Shown piece by piece: positions 34,506-43,257 of a DNA stretch of 64,000 nucleotides. The notes beneath the pieces were generated by a model, which saw only the letters and a list, made by a program, of their open reading frames with translations, searched no databases and was not told the origin of the DNA. The stretch comes from DAOUMU01 sp034409055. Lineage in GTDB: Bacteria; Chloroflexota; Anaerolineae; 4572-78; J111. A program made the position numbers and the translations under genes. The stretch lies in assembly GCA_034409055.1 (NCBI GenBank), contig DAOUMU010000082.1:1-64000 (forward strand), in the 5' to 3' direction. The stretch's first letter is position 1. Each line of letters starts with the position of its first letter.

Positions 34506-35981
34506 TTGGAGATCAAGCAAATTACACCCCGCCCCATCGTTATTTATTGTTTACTCTGGCTGGCCCTGGTGTTCTCGGGCTGTAGTAATGGCCCGGCCCT
34601 GTCAAGCCAAAACCTATGTCCGGCCGGTTCCGAGGATAGTCCCACCTGGGTCAAACTGCGGATCACCTCGATTGAAATCATGCCGGGATCGGACGTCGAT
34701 CTCGGCAACCTGACCGCGTTTCGCTTCCTGGCCGTGGCCAGCAATGGCCAGGATCCGGATAAAGACACGGCTTGCGTGATACCGGTCGTTTATCCGCTGA
34801 ACGAAAACCTGGACGTCAGTGCCACGATCAGGCACGGTGGTAAAATCATGGGCGTGGCCGAGTTTATGATGATGATCGACGAGAGCGCCTTGCAGGACAA
34901 CTTGTACCTGTACTTTGCCGCCATTAACACCAAAAAGTCGGGGCAAGAGATCAACGATGGGCTCGATCCGTCCATCCGTATGATCGCCAAAGGTATGGCC
35001 CAGGCCATCACCGCGCCGGTCACGGGCGACCTGGCCCGGGACGTGACCAACTTCCTGGTTGATGGGTTTCCCGAGTATCTCCCGGCAGAGGATATCGTTG
35101 ACTACGGGGCCGTTGTCATCCGCTCCTATCACTGGAAAACCTCCAGCTACCACTGGACGCTCAGTACAAATGAGCGGCTGCGCCTCGAGTATGAATTTCA
35201 CCCTTATACCGTCCCGCCCACTCCTACCCCCACCCCCCCAACCGAACTGGCCAACATTCTCCAGAATGGTGATTTTGAAGCGACCTGGGAGACTGAGGAT
35301 GGGGTGGCCCCGGGCTGGTTCACCTATAGTAATGACCGGGCCCACTTTGGCTGGTACAGAGAGGCATGGCCAGAAGCCGTCCACAGTGGCCAGCAGGCCC
35401 AGTTGATGGAGATTTTTCAGGTCGAACATGATGCACTCGACCGGATGATTGCCATTTCGCAAACGGTCGAGGTCATCCCCAACGCCACCTATGACCTGAC
35501 CATTCACGCCCTGATGCGCAGCGATGCCCCTCGTGAAGAGAGAAACCAGGGGGCGTACGAAATGCATTGGGGGGTTGATTATCGCGGTGAAGGCAGTTAC
35601 GCGAATGTTGAGCAGTGGCTGCCGATGCCCCTAACCGAGCAGTTACGCCTTGGCTCGAACGGTCCTGACCTCGACAACACGCCCCTGTTCTATCAGCGCA
35701 TCACCGGAACCGTACCCACCACCCATACCAACAAAATCACCCTCTTCATTCGCGGGGTACAGAAGTACCCCACCGAAACAGAAGTCAACTTTAATATTGA
35801 CGACGTTTCTCTGTTCGGGCCCTCCCCCGCCTTCTATGCCTACCAAAGCCAAATCACGACCACCCTGACCGGTACGGTGACCATCACCCCTACGGCCACT
35901 GCGACCGTCACAGCCACGGCTACGACCACGGCTACGGCTACGGCCACAGTCACCCCGGTAGCTACGCCATCGGAGGAGTAA
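34506..35981 (+). CDS. Secreted lipoprotein with carbohydrate-binding-like domain
   Basis: This 491-aa protein has a signal peptide ending in the lipobox VFSGC (Cys at about 24). Residues 40-235 are an unfamiliar mixed domain. A Pro/Thr linker (PPTPTPTPPTE) is followed by a jelly-roll domain like CBM4/9 or similar lectins: NGDFEATWETEDGVAPGWFT, then AHFGW, HSGQQAQL and SQTVEVIPNATYDLTIHALM. The tail is a run of T-A-T repeats ending ATPSEE. The start is TTG in a GGAGATTGG repeat context, so it is uncertain by a few residues. It is divergent from the Trypco1 gene with 320 bp between. That gap has a GACCGACGACC-like minisatellite near 34268-34310 and nothing else I recognise. Confidence 0.75.
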   Translation: MEIKQITPRPIVIYCLLWLALVFSGCSNGPALSSQNLCPAGSEDSPTWVKLRITSIEIMPGSDVDLGNLTAFRFLAVASNGQDPDKDTACVIPVVYPLNENLDVSATIRHGGKIMGVAEFMMMIDESALQDNLYLYFAAINTKKSGQEINDGLDPSIRMIAKGMAQAITAPVTGDLARDVTNFLVDGFPEYLPAEDIVDYGAVVIRSYHWKTSSYHWTLSTNERLRLEYEFHPYTVPPTPTPTPPTELANILQNGDFEATWETEDGVAPGWFTYSNDRAHFGWYREAWPEAVHSGQQAQLMEIFQVEHDALDRMIAISQTVEVIPNATYDLTIHALMRSDAPREERNQGAYEMHWGVDYRGEGSYANVEQWLPMPLTEQLRLGSNGPDLDNTPLFYQRITGTVPTTHTNKITLFIRGVQKYPTETEVNFNIDDVSLFGPSPAFYAYQSQITTTLTGTVTITPTATATVTATATTTATATATVTPVATPSEE

Positions 35982-36014
35982 GCAGTGGTCAGTGATCAGT
36001 AAGTGACACTTGTA

Positions 36015-36035
36015 GGGCAATTTGCTAAATTGCCC
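36015..36035. repeat. Small perfect hairpin
   Basis: GGGCAATTT and AAATTGCCC are perfect 9-bp arms with a 3-base loop. TGTA precedes it, as in the TGTAGGG palindromes of family 1. There is no T-run. Confidence 0.45.
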
Positions 36036-36070
36036 GGCTGATTTCAATCATTGGCAAAAGTTGGCAAGGA

Positions 36071-36253
36071 TTACTCAATCACCGGTCCCTTTGGTGGCGG
36101 TGGGGGCTCTGACTGCCTCCGCTGTTGTGACCCCAGCCGCCGTTCCAGGTTCCACACGCGCTCTGATAGGGCCTGCAGGTGCAAGAGAATCTGGCCGATG
36201 GTCTGCTCGGTGGTCAGTTGTTCCGTTTCCCATAACTTGATCAGGTGCTTCAA
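36071..36253 (-). CDS. Small coiled-coil protein, possibly frameshifted at its start
   Basis: The 60-aa frame from TTG 36253 has a helical heptad stretch (EQTIGQILLHLQALSERVWN LE) and a tail of Gln/Arg then five prolines. It looks like the end of small helper proteins seen near NACHT conflict genes, but I cannot name a family. The neighbouring frame just upstream reads SDDEFE, so a one-base shift may have split a longer gene. Treat it as a possible fragment. Confidence 0.35.
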   Translation of the reverse strand: MKHLIKLWETEQLTTEQTIGQILLHLQALSERVWNLERRLGSQQRRQSEPPPPPKGPVIE

Positions 36254-36335
36254 ATTCGTCGTCGCTCAGACAACTTTCTCAAAGTCGTTATCATCAGCTA
36301 CTCACCCCAAGCCATAAAAACACTAACGAGTTCTT

Positions 36336-36411
36336 GTTGCAAAACCTTGTAGTAGACGCATCCCCATGCGTCTACGGCGGGCATAGGGATGCCCTGGCTA
36401 CGTTTTGCAAC
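36336..36411. repeat. Palindromic repeat GTTGCAAAAC
   Basis: GTTGCAAAAC (36336-36345) and GTTTTGCAAC (36402-36411) bound an element that holds two more hairpins, GTAGACGCAT/ATGCGTCTAC and GGGCAT/ATGCCC. The bases outside continue the inverted match imperfectly (AGTT on both sides). It fills the gap before the VWA gene along with a short TGTTACACCCAA tandem repeat (36429-36453). Confidence 0.65.
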
Positions 36412-36553
36412 AGAAACTAACTAACCCTGTTACACCCAATGTTACACCCAATGTAACACATGTGAGTCTTGAAATGCAACGCTGATGGCCATAAAGTGGA
36501 GACAAAAATAATCATCACCAATTAAAGTCATCAGCAAAGGAGAAAGACTCAAA

Positions 36554-38119
36554 ATGACACCCAAACAAAATTCTCAAATTAATGGTAGACAGGCATTCAG
36601 CCAGGCAAAAGGTTACTGGTTCCTGGTAATGCTGTTGTTAGTTGTGTTCGCTTCAACCGCCTGCGCCGGGCAGGCTCCCGAGGCCAGTAAGGCCCGCAGC
36701 CGGGCGGTCATCAATGCCGGGGCGATTGTGCCGGCCGAAGAGATCCGCGTGGCCGAATATCTACAATATTACGAGCAGCATTTCCCCGAACCGGTGCAGG
36801 ACACGGCGGGCCTGGACCTGCGCCTGGGTAATTACCGGATGCCGGTGCAGGGTGGCCCGGTCTGGCTGCAAATCGGCTTGCAAACCACATCGGCTCAGAC
36901 AGAGATGGTGGCCCCCTTGAACCTGGCCATTGTCATCGATCGTAGTGGCAGTATGAATGACCCGGACAAAATGCCCTATCTTAAGCAATCGCTGCGTGTC
37001 TTTCTGGAGAGTTTGCAGCCCGATGACATCGTCTCTATTGTGGCTTACAGTGATGAGGCCGAAGTCTTACATCCGGCCCAACCGGTCGGCGATGGGCGCT
37101 GGATTCGGACGGTGATTGACCACCTTCAGCCGGACGGCAGCACCAATTTACACGCCGGGATGATGTTAGGCTTCCGGGAAGTGGACAAAAACTTTGACAT
37201 TCGCCGTAACAACCGGGTCATCTTGCTGACCGATGGCATTGCCAACAGAGGCGTGACCGAGCCCGACCAGATTGCGGCCGACGCCCTGGCCTACAACGAA
37301 CGGGGCATCTATCTGAGCACCATCGGCCTGGGGTTCGAGTTCAACGACGCTCTGCTCAGCCAACTGGCTCACCAGGGGCAGGGCGGGTATAGCTTTGTCG
37401 ACTCGGCCCAGGAGATGGATCGGGTCTTTCGCGAGCACGTGGCCGGGTTGAAGCAGCGAGCAGCCGGCGACGTCAACCTGACCGTCGTCCCGGAGCCGGG
37501 CGTGCAGTTGGTCGGACTGAGCGGCCTGGCCGGCACACCACCCGCCGAGGGGGCTAACGTATCCTTGTGGCCGCTGGGCACCGGCGACAGCGCGGTGGTC
37601 CTGGCCCAGTTGGAGGTGGAGCCAGCTACTGCTGCTACGCCTGCTCGGCCCCTGGCCAGGGTAACGTTGCATTACTTTGACGAGTTCGCCCAACAGCCGG
37701 TCACTGTAGAGCAAACGGTCACCATTGAGATGGCCGCTAACCTGAGCGGTTACGACCCAACCTGGGACCTGGAGATTTTGCGCAACGTCACCATTCAACA
37801 GACGGCCGAGGGGATGCGAGAGATTGACCGGCTGTTCCAGGCCGGTCAATACGAGGCGGCCTGGCGGCTGGCCGTGACCCTGGAGAGCCGGTTGGCTGAA
37901 GTGGCCCGCCTGACTAACGACAACCAGATGCTCGAAGACGTGCGCCTGATGCAACGCTACCAGCAAACTCTGGCCGACGCCCTGTGGCAGACCGAAGGCC
38001 GGGCGCCTCGCCTGGCAGACGCCCCCCTGCCCACCCCGGAAGATCAGCGCCCTTATCGAGGCCACTCAGACAGTGTTCCTACACCGACGCCGCCGGTACC
38101 AACGGTGGAGATTCGTTGA
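36554..38119 (+). CDS. VWA-domain surface lipoprotein (YfbK-like)
   Basis: This 521-aa protein begins at ATG 36554 after AAAGGAGAAAG. The signal peptide ends with FASTAC (lipobox Cys near 36), so it should be lipid-anchored outside. An N-terminal YfbK-type segment (about 65-120; RVAEYLQYYEQHF, LDLRLGNYRMPV) leads to a von Willebrand factor A domain with an intact MIDAS motif, VIDRSGSMND, and LLTDGIANRG. The C-terminal third is a YfbK-type domain ending in a Pro/Thr-rich tail. Function is unknown; metal-dependent ligand binding is likely from the MIDAS residues. Confidence 0.87.
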   Translation: MTPKQNSQINGRQAFSQAKGYWFLVMLLLVVFASTACAGQAPEASKARSRAVINAGAIVPAEEIRVAEYLQYYEQHFPEPVQDTAGLDLRLGNYRMPVQGGPVWLQIGLQTTSAQTEMVAPLNLAIVIDRSGSMNDPDKMPYLKQSLRVFLESLQPDDIVSIVAYSDEAEVLHPAQPVGDGRWIRTVIDHLQPDGSTNLHAGMMLGFREVDKNFDIRRNNRVILLTDGIANRGVTEPDQIAADALAYNERGIYLSTIGLGFEFNDALLSQLAHQGQGGYSFVDSAQEMDRVFREHVAGLKQRAAGDVNLTVVPEPGVQLVGLSGLAGTPPAEGANVSLWPLGTGDSAVVLAQLEVEPATAATPARPLARVTLHYFDEFAQQPVTVEQTVTIEMAANLSGYDPTWDLEILRNVTIQQTAEGMREIDRLFQAGQYEAAWRLAVTLESRLAEVARLTNDNQMLEDVRLMQRYQQTLADALWQTEGRAPRLADAPLPTPEDQRPYRGHSDSVPTPTPPVPTVEIR

Positions 38120-38144
38120 GAGTAACCGTCAGAAAAACACAGGT

Positions 38145-38182
38145 AGTGACAAATGTCGCCATTTTAGGTGACATTTGTCACT
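38145..38182 (+). terminator. Long perfect-like hairpin after the VWA gene
   Basis: AGTGACAAATGTCGCC and GGTGACATTTGTCACT form a 16-bp stem with one mismatch and a 6-base loop, 25 bp after the VWA stop. The T-run is missing, so it could be an mRNA 3' stabiliser or a small repeat. The rest of 38183-38537 shows a GACCGACGACCGTAG stretch and no gene. Confidence 0.5.
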
Positions 38183-38537
38183 TGTGAAGTGCTAGAGAAA
38201 TTCCCTAATCTATGAATTAGGATTGACTGACAGGCATCTCTGTAATTCGACAAAGATTTCATCTCCGATGACCGACGACCGTAGAAATGGTTCGTATTGG
38301 TCCATTTGAAATGAAGATTCTGTTCAAAGCATCAGAATCACTCACACCCCCCAAAAGATCTCCTCTAATTCGACCGGCCTAATAACCATCCAAGACCTGC
38401 TCGTAAATCGTAAAGTGAGTCAGGTCGTTCTTCAGCCACATTAAACGACTCCTATACATTATCCACAACGATTTATCACTGCTTGCCCAACGTATTTCGT
38501 GTTTTATGATAAACCGTAAGGAAGAGGAGAACGGACA

Positions 38538-39929
38538 ATGGGAAAATACCCAAGCACTTTACTCATAGCCTGGCTATTAATTCTAACATTCAGCCTGGGC
38601 CGGCACCCCCCAGACGTGCAGGCGGCTGGCCCGGTGGACGATATGGCCGTTACTTTTGAAAATATCCCGGTGGAAATCCACGTGCTGGCCAACGACCTTG
38701 ATGATAGGTTGGACCTGGTCTTTGCCAACTTTTATCAACGTAATCGGTTTTGTGCCGGTGATGGGACGGGTGGCTTCACCTGTAGTGATGTCAGCAGCAC
38801 CGAGACATGGGGCCACACTGACGTGGCCCTGGGGGATCTGAACGGTGACGGCAAGCTGGATGCCGTCTTTGCCACCACTTCGCTAAATAGGTTCTGCGCA
38901 GGAGATGGAGCGGGTGTCTTCACCTGTAATCCTGTCAGCAGCCTGGATACACACTACAGCTCAGGCGTCGCCCTGGGAGATATGAACGGCGACGGCAAGC
39001 TGGATGCGGTCTTTGCCAATCTTTCTCACCAAAACAAGTTCTGTGCGGGCGATGGGGCGGGTAGCTTCACCTGTAGTGATATCACCAGCACGGACATCAG
39101 GGACAGTCCGGACGTGGCTCTGGGGGATCTGAACGGCGACGGCAAACTGGATGCGGTTTTTGCTAATAATCAACGGAACAGGTTCTGTGCGGGAAATGGG
39201 GCGGGTGGCTTCACCTGTAGTGATGTCAGTACCGATACAAACGTCAGCAATGGTGTCGCCCTGGAGGATCTGAACGGCGACAACAAGCTGGATGCGGTCT
39301 TTGCCAATCTTCTGCCACGAAATCGGTTCTGTGCGGGAAATGGGGCGGGTGGCTTCACCTGTGGTGATGTCAGCCCGGATGCAAGCCCTAATAGCGCTGA
39401 TGTTGCCCTGGGAGATCTAAACGGCGATGGCAAACTGGATGCAGTCTTTGCTGCTGATCATGATATGATACGAAATAGGTTCTGTGCGGGTAATGGGGCG
39501 GGTGGCTTCACCTGTAGCGATGTTAGCACAGATGCAAACTTCAGTAAAGGTGTCATCCTGGCAGATCTGAACAGTGATAGCAAACTGGACGCAATCTTTG
39601 CCAATAATAATTCTAAACAAAACAGGTTCTGTGCGGGAGATGGGGCAGGTGGCTTCACCTGTAGTGATGTCAGCCCGGATACAAACTCCAGCACCGGGGT
39701 GGCCTTGGGGTACGTAGCCGTTGACGCCAGTACCCTGGCCATCACCGTCCCCCCAACCAATGGTGGGGCGGTGGTCAATCCCGGTGGCACCATCATCTAT
39801 ACCCCCAATCCCGGCTTCGCCCACGGTCTCGATACCTTCACCTATGCGGTGGAAGGAAAGACGGCTACGGTCACGGTTGTGGTGGGGCCTGGGTACCTGC
39901 CGATTGTCTTGAAAAACTACTCGCCGTAA
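38538..39929 (+). CDS. Secreted FG-GAP repeat protein nested in a Big_9/VCBS-like domain
   Basis: This 463-aa protein starts at ATG 38538 after AAGGAAGAGGAG. A signal peptide (1-30) is followed by DDMAVTFENIPVEIHVLAND, the opening of a tandem-type Ig/cadherin-like domain. Seven repeats of about 48 residues follow. Each has NRFCAGDGAGGFTC and DLNGDGKLDAVFAN, and five of the seven keep the canonical FG-GAP calcium-binding DxNGDGKxD intact. Then the interrupted Ig-like domain resumes (VDASTLAITVPPTNGG, YTPNPGFAHGLDTFTYAV). The end GYLPIVLKNYSP is the FLPLILK-type tail seen in other secreted proteins here. Two cysteines per repeat could form disulfides outside the cell. Confidence 0.85.
   Translation: MGKYPSTLLIAWLLILTFSLGRHPPDVQAAGPVDDMAVTFENIPVEIHVLANDLDDRLDLVFANFYQRNRFCAGDGTGGFTCSDVSSTETWGHTDVALGDLNGDGKLDAVFATTSLNRFCAGDGAGVFTCNPVSSLDTHYSSGVALGDMNGDGKLDAVFANLSHQNKFCAGDGAGSFTCSDITSTDIRDSPDVALGDLNGDGKLDAVFANNQRNRFCAGNGAGGFTCSDVSTDTNVSNGVALEDLNGDNKLDAVFANLLPRNRFCAGNGAGGFTCGDVSPDASPNSADVALGDLNGDGKLDAVFAADHDMIRNRFCAGNGAGGFTCSDVSTDANFSKGVILADLNSDSKLDAIFANNNSKQNRFCAGDGAGGFTCSDVSPDTNSSTGVALGYVAVDASTLAITVPPTNGGAVVNPGGTIIYTPNPGFAHGLDTFTYAVEGKTATVTVVVGPGYLPIVLKNYSP
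38742..39711 (+). repeat. Seven tandem FG-GAP coding repeats
   Basis: These are DNA repeats of about 140-150 bp in the gene above. Near-identical blocks such as GGGGCGGGTGGCTTCACCTG recur. Units 4 to 7 are the most alike, suggesting recent amplification. Repeat number may vary among strains. Confidence 0.8.
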
Positions 39930-39935
39930 ATTGTA

Positions 39936-40712
39936 TCACAAAGGCCAGGGCCGCTCAAGCCCATGGGTCTCTAACAAAGCCTCGTTCTCCATCAAAACCT
40001 CGGTGGGGCCATCGGCCACAATCTGGCCCTCGTCCATGATGACCATGCGGGGGAAAAGTTCACGTACCATCAACATATCGTGGCTGGAAACCAGCATCGT
40101 CAGGGACATCTCACGCAATAGGTTGATCAGGGAGCGCCGGGCGCGGGGGTCCAGGCCGGCCGAAGGCTCATCGAGTACCAGCAAATCCGGGTCCATTGAC
40201 AAGACCGTGGCAATGGCAATGCGCTTCTTTTCGCCGACGCTGAGGTGGTGTGACAGGCGGTCGGTATAATCACTCATCCCCACCTGCGCCAAAGCCCGAC
40301 CCACCCGGGCCCGCACCTCAACTTCGGGCATGCCCATATGCAGCGGCCCAAAGGCCACGTCTTCAAAAACAGTCGGGGAGAAGAGTTGATCGTCCGGGTT
40401 TTGAAAGACCAGGCCAACTTTGGCCCGAATCAGGGGTAGATTGGGCCTTGTGACCGGCATACCAGCGATCTGGATTTGGCCGTTGCCGCCGAGAATGCCG
40501 TTGAGATGCAGCATAAGCGTACTTTTGCCCGCCCCGTTCGGCCCGACCAGGGCTACCTTCTCCCTGTAATTAACCTGTAGGGAGACTTGACGCAGAGCCA
40601 CGTGGCCGTCCGGGTAACTAAAACTCAAATTGTCTATCGTTAATATGTTGCCGTCTGCAGCAGCGCCTGCCGAAACGGTTTTTAATTGGGATGAGTCGTG
40701 AACGATTGGCAT
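39936..40712 (-). CDS. cbiO: ECF/cobalt-type transporter ATPase
   Basis: This 258-aa ATPase of energy-coupling-factor transporters has Walker A GPNGAGKST, Q-loop VFQNPDDQLFSPTVFEDVAF (characteristic of CbiO/EcfA), signature HLSVGEKKRIAIA and Walker B LLVLDEPSAGLDPRA. A non-conserved N-terminal extension of about 20 residues precedes the domain. It follows the T component by 10 bp. It should power uptake of a metal (cobalt, nickel) or a vitamin. Confidence 0.92.
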   Translation of the reverse strand: MPIVHDSSQLKTVSAGAAADGNILTIDNLSFSYPDGHVALRQVSLQVNYREKVALVGPNGAGKSTLMLHLNGILGGNGQIQIAGMPVTRPNLPLIRAKVGLVFQNPDDQLFSPTVFEDVAFGPLHMGMPEVEVRARVGRALAQVGMSDYTDRLSHHLSVGEKKRIAIATVLSMDPDLLVLDEPSAGLDPRARRSLINLLREMSLTMLVSSHDMLMVRELFPRMVIMDEGQIVADGPTEVLMENEALLETHGLERPWPL

Positions 40713-40722
40713 AGCCTATCCT

Positions 40723-41523
40723 TTACCAAAGTGTCAAACGCCCGATGACTTGCAGTATAACCAAAATGCCCGCCACCAACGTGCCGATTGCCCAATCACT
40801 GGCCCGCATCACGTGAGGATTAAGGGTCTGAAGATAGCCCCGGTAGCCCCGGGCCAGCATAGCATTATAAACCCGGTCGCTGCGCTCGTAGCTGCGTAGA
40901 AAAAGCTGGCCCACCATATTGCCGGCCACCCGTGCCCGCCAAAAAATCGTACCACCGCCACCGCCGCCCAGCGGACGGGCGCTCCGGGCTTCGCGGGCCC
41001 GCCTCAAGCGCATCGCTTCGTCGGCCAGAACAAACAGATAACGATAGGTGAAGGAAATCACTGCCACCAGCATAGAAGGGAAACGTAAGTGGCGCAGGGC
41101 ATGCATCATGTCCGGGAATTGGGTGGTGGCCGTTAACAGGATGGCCATCTGGACTGAAAGCCAACTCCGCACGACAATGCTGGTAAAGCGAATTAAGCCC
41201 GCATCCGTGGCCACCGGTTGCCAGGGGCCAAAGGCCAGGGCAAACACGGGACGTCCCGGCAGGGTAAAGATCGAGGTGATGGCGGCCAGGGCAAAGGGCA
41301 GGGCAATGAAGGAACGTTTCAAGGCATAATCCCACCTCAACCCGGCCAGCATATTGATTCCCAGCACCAATCCCCAGGCTAACAGAAAAGCCAGCCAGGC
41401 ACCGTCGGGTAAAATGACATTGGAAATGATAAAGAGAATCGTCACCACCACCTTTACCCGAGGGTCCAGGCGGTGAATCAAACTCTCGCCGGTTTCGTAG
41501 CGATCAAATGTATTGACGTGCAT
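40723..41523 (-). CDS. cbiQ: ECF transporter T component (CbiQ family)
   Basis: This 266-aa membrane protein starts best at ATG 41523 (MHVNTFDRYETGESLIHRLD), since CbiQ proteins begin close to the HRLDPRVK motif. About five helices span the first half. The two cytoplasmic coupling helices with Ala-Arg-Gly-type motifs are seen as RRAREARSARPLGG and MLARGYRG. It pairs with the ATPase downstream. No S component (CbiM/BioY or similar) is in the window, so the substrate specificity must come from elsewhere. Confidence 0.88.
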   Translation of the reverse strand: MHVNTFDRYETGESLIHRLDPRVKVVVTILFIISNVILPDGAWLAFLLAWGLVLGINMLAGLRWDYALKRSFIALPFALAAITSIFTLPGRPVFALAFGPWQPVATDAGLIRFTSIVVRSWLSVQMAILLTATTQFPDMMHALRHLRFPSMLVAVISFTYRYLFVLADEAMRLRRAREARSARPLGGGGGGTIFWRARVAGNMVGQLFLRSYERSDRVYNAMLARGYRGYLQTLNPHVMRASDWAIGTLVAGILVILQVIGRLTLW

Positions 41524-41567
41524 GGTTTCAGCCCATTCGGGCCCAATCTCCAATCCTACTCTTTATC

Positions 41568-41680
41568 GTAGCCTCTTCAAATTTGTGGGTAGCGTAGGGG
41601 CGAGGCAAGGCGGGGCATAGCTTGTTTGTTTCGACTACCACCAATCCGACTTGCCTCGCCCTTACTTTTGGAGAGGATAC
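41568..41680. mobile_element. MITE family 2, copy 2, with 8-bp target duplication
   Basis: This 113-bp element starts GTAGCC and ends GGATAC. The direct repeat TCTTTATC flanks both ends exactly (41560-41567 and 41681-41688). Its reverse complement matches 13030-13145 throughout. Its right end lies inside the dcd gene, so the last codons and stop of dcd are made of element DNA. Confidence 0.88.
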
Positions 41681-42240
41681 TCTTTATCAATCTTGGGCAA
41701 CGTAATCCCCGTCTGCTTTTGATACTTACCTTTTTTATCAGCATAAGAGGTGCCACAGACCTCATCGGCCTGAAAAAAGATTACCTGGGCAATGCCCTCG
41801 TTGGCATAGATGCGGGCCGGCAGGGGGGTGGTATTAGAAATTTCCAGGGTGACGTAACCTTCCCATTCCGGCTCGAAGGGGGTAATATTCACAATGATGC
41901 CACAACGGGCATACGTCGATTTACCGAGACAAATACACAGTACATCACGGGGAATGCGGAAATATTCCACGGTCCGGGCCAGGGCAAATGAGTTAGGTGG
42001 AATGGTGCAGATATCGCCCTTAAACTCAACGAATGAACGGTTGTCGAACCGTTTGGGGTCTACAACGGTGTTATTCACGTTAGTAAAAATCTTAAATTGA
42101 TCGGCCACTCGAATATCGTAGCCATAGGAAGAAACGCCGTAAGAGATAACCCCCTCTTTCACCTGTCCGGCCTCAAATGGCTCGATCATACGATGTTCCA
42201 GGGCCATCTTCTTAATCCAATGATCTGGTTTAATGCCCAT
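41662..42240 (-). CDS. dcd: dCTP deaminase
   Basis: This 192-aa enzyme of the dUTPase/dCTP deaminase trimer family converts dCTP to dUTP. Motifs: SSYGYDIRVADQF, FARTVEYF-type strand (FALARTVEYFRIPRDVL), GKSTYARCGI and TLEISNTTPLPARIYANEGI with the catalytic Glu. The C-terminus IDKEYPLQK is unusual. Without the MITE the reading would be IDKE followed by TAG. The final YPLQK and TAA come from the inserted element. The core fold should not be affected. Confidence 0.93.
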   Translation of the reverse strand: MGIKPDHWIKKMALEHRMIEPFEAGQVKEGVISYGVSSYGYDIRVADQFKIFTNVNNTVVDPKRFDNRSFVEFKGDICTIPPNSFALARTVEYFRIPRDVLCICLGKSTYARCGIIVNITPFEPEWEGYVTLEISNTTPLPARIYANEGIAQVIFFQADEVCGTSYADKKGKYQKQTGITLPKIDKEYPLQK

Positions 42241-42292
42241 TAAGTTCTTCTCCGTCTATCGACCTGATTTGGTCAGTCTGTAAGATTACTGA

Positions 42293-43132
42293 TTATGACT
42301 TTTTTCTCTCCCAACGAATTTCCATAATTTGTATATCGTCATCATCTTTGCAATTGTCACCGGCTCTCCACTCGAGTTTATCTTTCGATTCTACCCCTGA
42401 GCCGCCAATAACTTCCACCGTAAATTCAACGTCATCTATACTATCGTTCAGTTCGCTAATGAGAATGGTATAATTCCCATCCTGATCCGTTTTTCCAATA
42501 TAGGGTCCTTTATACTCATCTGTATCTCCGGTTACCTGGATCGTCACGTATGGCACCGGATCGTCACTGTCTCTATCAAACACGCGACCGGTCACCCCTA
42601 CATGAGCACAATTTTGTTTGCCTTCTTCATCATCAACCTCATACCGGCCGGGTGGCGTGTCAGGCTCAGGCGTATTGGTCGGAGTGGGCAGGGGTGACGT
42701 TCCGGCCGAATCTGGAGTGGGTGTAGGCGCTGGGGTGTTGGTTGGTGGAGCGGACGTTGGTGGCGGGGCGGTCGGTGGAACCGGGGTATCGGTAGGCATA
42801 GGCGTATCGGTAGCAGGTAGGGGGGTATCGGTAGGCATAGGCGTATTGGTAGCCACAGGTGTCTCGGTCGGGGTAGGGGTAATTGTATTGGTCGGTACCG
42901 GTGTTGGTGAGGGTGGAATCGGGGTCATGGTAAAAGTAGGCAGAAGGGTTCGGGTGGGACGAGGTGTGGCTATTTGAGCCACAGGGGTATTCGTTACACA
43001 GGCCAAGATAGTTACTGTTAACAAACATGGCCCAAGAAGCCACCATCCATTCGTGCCAGGAATAAATTGTAAATATTCTTTCCACCGCCTCAAAAAATGG
43101 GGCCTGGGAGATAGCCGTATTTTGGTTGGCAT
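42293..43132 (-). CDS. Lipoprotein with Pro/Thr stalk and carboxypeptidase-regulatory-like domain
   Basis: This 279-aa protein has an N-terminal basic region, a hydrophobic signal and lipobox TILAC (Cys near 45). Residues about 55-160 are a low-complexity Thr/Pro stalk with repeated PMPTDTP units. The C-terminal 115 residues look like an Ig/carboxypeptidase-regulatory-like beta sandwich (GVTGRVFDRDSDDPVPYVTI, YIGKTDQDGNYTI). It is probably displayed outside the cell on the stalk. No enzymatic motif is seen. Confidence 0.7.
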   Translation of the reverse strand: MPTKIRLSPRPHFLRRWKEYLQFIPGTNGWWLLGPCLLTVTILACVTNTPVAQIATPRPTRTLLPTFTMTPIPPSPTPVPTNTITPTPTETPVATNTPMPTDTPLPATDTPMPTDTPVPPTAPPPTSAPPTNTPAPTPTPDSAGTSPLPTPTNTPEPDTPPGRYEVDDEEGKQNCAHVGVTGRVFDRDSDDPVPYVTIQVTGDTDEYKGPYIGKTDQDGNYTILISELNDSIDDVEFTVEVIGGSGVESKDKLEWRAGDNCKDDDDIQIMEIRWERKKS

Positions 43133-43257
43133 TTAAAGCAGAGTGCCTCTTTATTTATTGTGGACTCTAGCATGGAAATGATGGGGCGTCAATACAAAAT
43201 GTTTGGGTATTTGCGAAAGTCCGCATTGCAAATAGTCTGGCTTGGTGCTATACTGAA

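Noticed and set aside
34614..35567. 317-codon minus-strand frame
   Set aside because: It is antisense to the lipoprotein gene, which has a signal peptide, lipobox and carbohydrate-binding-like domain.
38742..39711. CRISPR-like array
   Set aside because: Regular repeats are present, but they are about 145 bp, open in one frame and encode FG-GAP units.
42618..42977. Gly/Val-rich plus-strand frame like a PE-PGRS or collagen protein
   Set aside because: It is the antisense of a Thr/Pro-rich lipoprotein stalk, which makes Gly/Val repeats by composition. The same applies to 63288-63554.
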